NCBI GenBank assembly: GCA_030052355.1 | Contig: JASIGS010000042.1 | Coordinates: forward strand, 1-9,250 | Length of the DNA: 9,250 nt | Direction: 5' to 3' | DNA from: Streptosporangiaceae bacterium | GTDB taxonomy: Bacteria; Actinomycetota; Actinomycetes; Streptosporangiales; Streptosporangiaceae | Shown here: positions 7,264 to 9,250 of the stretch, piece by piece | How positions within the stretch are numbered: position 1 is the stretch's first letter | Layout: each line of letters opens with the position of its first letter | Position numbers and translations under genes: made by a program | The notes under the pieces: model-generated | Told to the model about the DNA's origin: nothing | What the model saw: the letters and a program-made list of their open reading frames with translations, nothing else | Databases searched by the model: none

Positions 7264-8534
7264 CGAGACGCACCACCCGCGACGGCTGACTCGGCGGCGA
7301 CCTTCGCGAAGCGATTCGGCGGCTTCGGGAGGTCGAGATGGTCGCGGAACGTGGTGCCCGAGTACTCCTTGCGGAAGAGACCCCGCCGCTGGAGTTCCGG
7401 GATCACGAGTTCGGTGAAGGCTTCGACCGAGCCGGGCACGAAGTTCGGGAACACGTTGAAACCGTCACAGGCTTCTTCCACGAACCACTTCTCGATGTGG
7501 TCGGCCACCTGCTGTGGGTTACCGACCAGACCGCGCGGCAACGATGCCGGTTTCTTCGGATCCATGTGCTGCTGCCCGAGGGCGCCCGAGCGCGCCCGCT
7601 GGCCGGCGACCGCCTCGGCGACCTTCGGCCGCAGGTCCTCGAGCCGGTCGTGGATGGCATTCGCCTCCGCGGTCGTCTCGGCGACCGTGACCTGGAGGCC
7701 GGGCAGGATCTGGATCTCGCTGGGAGCGCGGCCGTAGGCCAGTGCGCGGGTCTTGATGTCCGCGTAGTACTCCTTCGCGGTCTCGATGTTCGGGCCAGCC
7801 GCGAAGATGACATCCGCCTCCCGGGCACCGAGCTGGCGGGACCGCTCTGAGGTGCCAGCGTGGAGCAGGACCACCTGGCCTTGCGGCGGACGCGCCACGT
7901 TCAGCGGGCCCTCGACGCCGAAGTACGTGCCGTGATGGTGGATCGCGTGCACCTTCGACTCGTCGACGAACTGGCCGGTCTCGCGGTCGCGGACGAAGGC
8001 CTCGTCTTCCCAGCTGTCCCACAGGTCACGGACCGTGTCGACGAACTCGTCCGCCCAGTCGTACCGCTTTTCCGTCTCCCAGTGCTCGTCCCGGCTGAAG
8101 TTGGCAGCGGCGATTGCATCGGCGCCGGTCACCAGGTTCCACGAGGCCCGCCCCTTGCTCAGGTGATCGAGCGAGGCAAACAGGCGCGCCAGCGTGTAGG
8201 GGTCGTAGTAGGTGGGATTGGCGGTGACGACGATGCCGATGTGGCTCGTCGCGGCGGCGATAGCCGAGCCGGCCACGAAGGGCTCGAGCCGGGACATCTG
8301 CGCTGGATTCGTCGCGGCGAGAGCAGGGTCGGTAGCCAGGCGATCGCCCAGGAACAGGAAGTCGAACTTGGCGTCTTCGACGATCCTGGTCGTGTTCTGG
8401 ATGAACCCGATGTCGTACGCGCCGTCAGCCTTCGAGCCCGGATAGCGCCATCCGGCCGGATGGGTACCCGTCGCCCAGAACATGAGGCCGAAGTGCAGCT
8501 GCCGGTTCGGGTCGTCGGCGCTGAAGCGGGTCAT
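7260..8534 (-). CDS. FMN-dependent LLM-class monooxygenase, NtaA/SnaA/DszA family (complete copy)
   Basis: This 424-residue cytoplasmic enzyme should use FMNH2 and O2 to oxidise an organic substrate; family members include NTA and EDTA monooxygenases, DszA and pristinamycin SnaA. The luciferase-like TIM-barrel fold is supported by HFGLMFWATGTHPAGWRYP (14-32), KFDFLFLGD (56-64), a core run around SHIGIVVTANPTYYDPY (97-113), LDHLSKGRASWNLVTG (122-137), RYDWADEFVDTVRDLWDSWED (157-177), the probable flavin-phosphate segment HAGTSERSRQLGAREADVIF (225-244), LPGL (277-280), and the C-terminal tail with LVIPELQRRGLFR (376-388). A flavin reductase partner is normally needed and none is seen here. The stretch between LPGL and VGNP (337) is only 56 residues, against 127 in the neighbouring paralogue. 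The start overlaps the upstream copy (ATGA, 8531-8534) and the stop overlaps the hydrolase start. Substrate is unknown. Confidence 0.93.
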   Translation of the reverse strand: MTRFSADDPNRQLHFGLMFWATGTHPAGWRYPGSKADGAYDIGFIQNTTRIVEDAKFDFLFLGDRLATDPALAATNPAQMSRLEPFVAGSAIAAATSHIGIVVTANPTYYDPYTLARLFASLDHLSKGRASWNLVTGADAIAAANFSRDEHWETEKRYDWADEFVDTVRDLWDSWEDEAFVRDRETGQFVDESKVHAIHHHGTYFGVEGPLNVARPPQGQVVLLHAGTSERSRQLGAREADVIFAAGPNIETAKEYYADIKTRALAYGRAPSEIQILPGLQVTVAETTAEANAIHDRLEDLRPKVAEAVAGQRARSGALGQQHMDPKKPASLPRGLVGNPQQVADHIEKWFVEEACDGFNVFPNFVPGSVEAFTELVIPELQRRGLFRKEYSGTTFRDHLDLPKPPNRFAKVAAESAVAGGASR

Positions 8535-9250
8535 GACGCCACGCTCGCCGTGCTCTTGGCTGCGAACCGGCTCTCCGGGCGGGCGAGGCCGAGGTGCTCA
8601 CGCAGGGTCGAGCCCTCGTACTCGAGCCTGAACAGGCCCCGCCGGCGCAACTCGGGGACGACAAGCTCCACGAAGGCGGTCAGCTGCTCGATCAGGAACG
8701 CGGACTGGATGTTGAAGCCCTGCGACGCGCCCGCCACGAGCCACTGCTCGATGTAATCGGCGATCTCGCTGGGGCCGCCGACCACCAGGTGGCCGCCGAC
8801 GATGTAGGTGTACAGGAGATCTCGCCACGTCAGGTCTCGTCCAGTGACCCTGCCGGTGCGCGCCGATGCGGTCGCCGCGAGCCTGCTTCCGGCCGGGCCG
8901 AGAGCCTTCTCCGTGCCGGGCGGGATCACCGAGTCGAGTGACTCCGCGGTGACGTCGACGCCGATGCGCTGCGAGAGCGCACCGAGGTTGCGGTAGCCCT
9001 GCGGGACACCCTCCCGGAGGCCCGCCGCGTCCGCGCCGTTGGCGACCAGCCAGCCGTCCGGCCCGCGGCCGCCGTACCGGACGTCCTCATCGAGGACGAT
9101 CAGCGCGTTGAGTTCGTCGTAGATCGCGCGCGCCGCTTCGAGCGTGCCGCCCACGATCGGGGTCAGTCCCGGCAGGACGAAGATCTCCTTCGGGTTCCTG
9201 CCCGCCGCCGCGGCACGCCGACGGATGTCGGCCGAGTACTCCACGCCCTG
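8531..9250 (-). CDS. FMN-dependent LLM-class monooxygenase, NtaA/SnaA/DszA family (C-terminal part, cut by window edge)
   Basis: Only the last 239 residues are visible; the frame stays open to position 9250, so the true start lies outside the window. A GTG at 9244 opens an apparent start but sits inside a conserved stretch (EYSADIRRRA, GRNPKEIFVLPGL) and is an internal Val. The fragment aligns by eye with the C-terminal half of the downstream monooxygenase: LPGL (26-29 of the fragment), a long variable region, LTWRDLLYTYIVGGHLVVGGP (140-160), IADYIEQWLVAGASQGFN (163-180), VVPELRRRGLFRLEYEGSTL (197-216) and EHLGL. LPGL and VGGP are 127 residues apart, longer than in the partner gene. The two are tandem paralogues and may act on different substrates, on successive steps, or as a heteromer. 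The stop overlaps the next start (ATGA). The N-terminal catalytic and flavin-binding parts cannot be examined. Confidence 0.9.
   Translation of the reverse strand, partial: QGVEYSADIRRRAAAAGRNPKEIFVLPGLTPIVGGTLEAARAIYDELNALIVLDEDVRYGGRGPDGWLVANGADAAGLREGVPQGYRNLGALSQRIGVDVTAESLDSVIPPGTEKALGPAGSRLAATASARTGRVTGRDLTWRDLLYTYIVGGHLVVGGPSEIADYIEQWLVAGASQGFNIQSAFLIEQLTAFVELVVPELRRRGLFRLEYEGSTLREHLGLARPESRFAAKSTASVAS

Noticed and set aside
7515..7700. Frameshift or in-frame damage in the complete monooxygenase
   Set aside because: The reading frame and all flanking family motifs are continuous; only the variable segment is short.
9242..9244. GTG as the true start of the upstream monooxygenase
   Set aside because: It lies within a conserved mid-protein segment just before the LPGL motif and the frame stays open to the window edge.

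Overview
This window comes from a high-GC bacterial genome, most likely an actinomycete (Actinomycetota). The evidence is the strong G/C bias at third codon positions, long spurious reading frames on the opposite strand, an Ala-rich lipoprotein signal peptide, and a single-chain double ATP-binding subunit of the kind known from mycobacterial and other actinobacterial peptide importers. No species can be named from the sequence alone.

All seven genes lie on the minus strand, so transcription runs from high to low coordinates. In that order they are: the C-terminal part of an NtaA/SnaA/DszA-type flavin-dependent monooxygenase (8531-9250, cut by the window edge); a complete second monooxygenase of the same family (7260-8534); a two-domain acyl-CoA thioesterase/BAAT-like serine hydrolase (5947-7263); a family 5 solute-binding lipoprotein (4107-5927); DppB-type and DppC-type permeases (3044-3991 and 2119-3051); and a fused DppD-DppF-type ATPase (11-2122). 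Four of the six junctions overlap by 4 or 8 bases, one has a 19-base gap with a strong ribosome binding site, and one has a 115-base gap holding a very strong perfect hairpin. This layout is best read as one operon that starts upstream (beyond 9250).

The genes make sense as an uptake-and-breakdown module. The lipoprotein captures a solute outside the cell, the two permeases and fused ATPase import it, the flavin monooxygenases oxidise it (family members cleave C-N or C-S bonds using FMNH2 from a separate reductase), and the BAAT-like hydrolase probably acts on an ester, thioester or amide bond in the substrate or a product. The closest precedents known to me pair NtaA-family monooxygenases with catabolism of aminopolycarboxylates (NTA, EDTA) or organosulfur compounds. 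The actual substrate cannot be read from the sequence.

Besides the genes there is one notable non-coding element: two adjacent stem-loops at 4046-4098 between the binding-protein gene and the first permease gene. No tRNA, rRNA, CRISPR, insertion sequence, transcription regulator or flavin reductase is visible. No gap between genes exceeds 115 bases.
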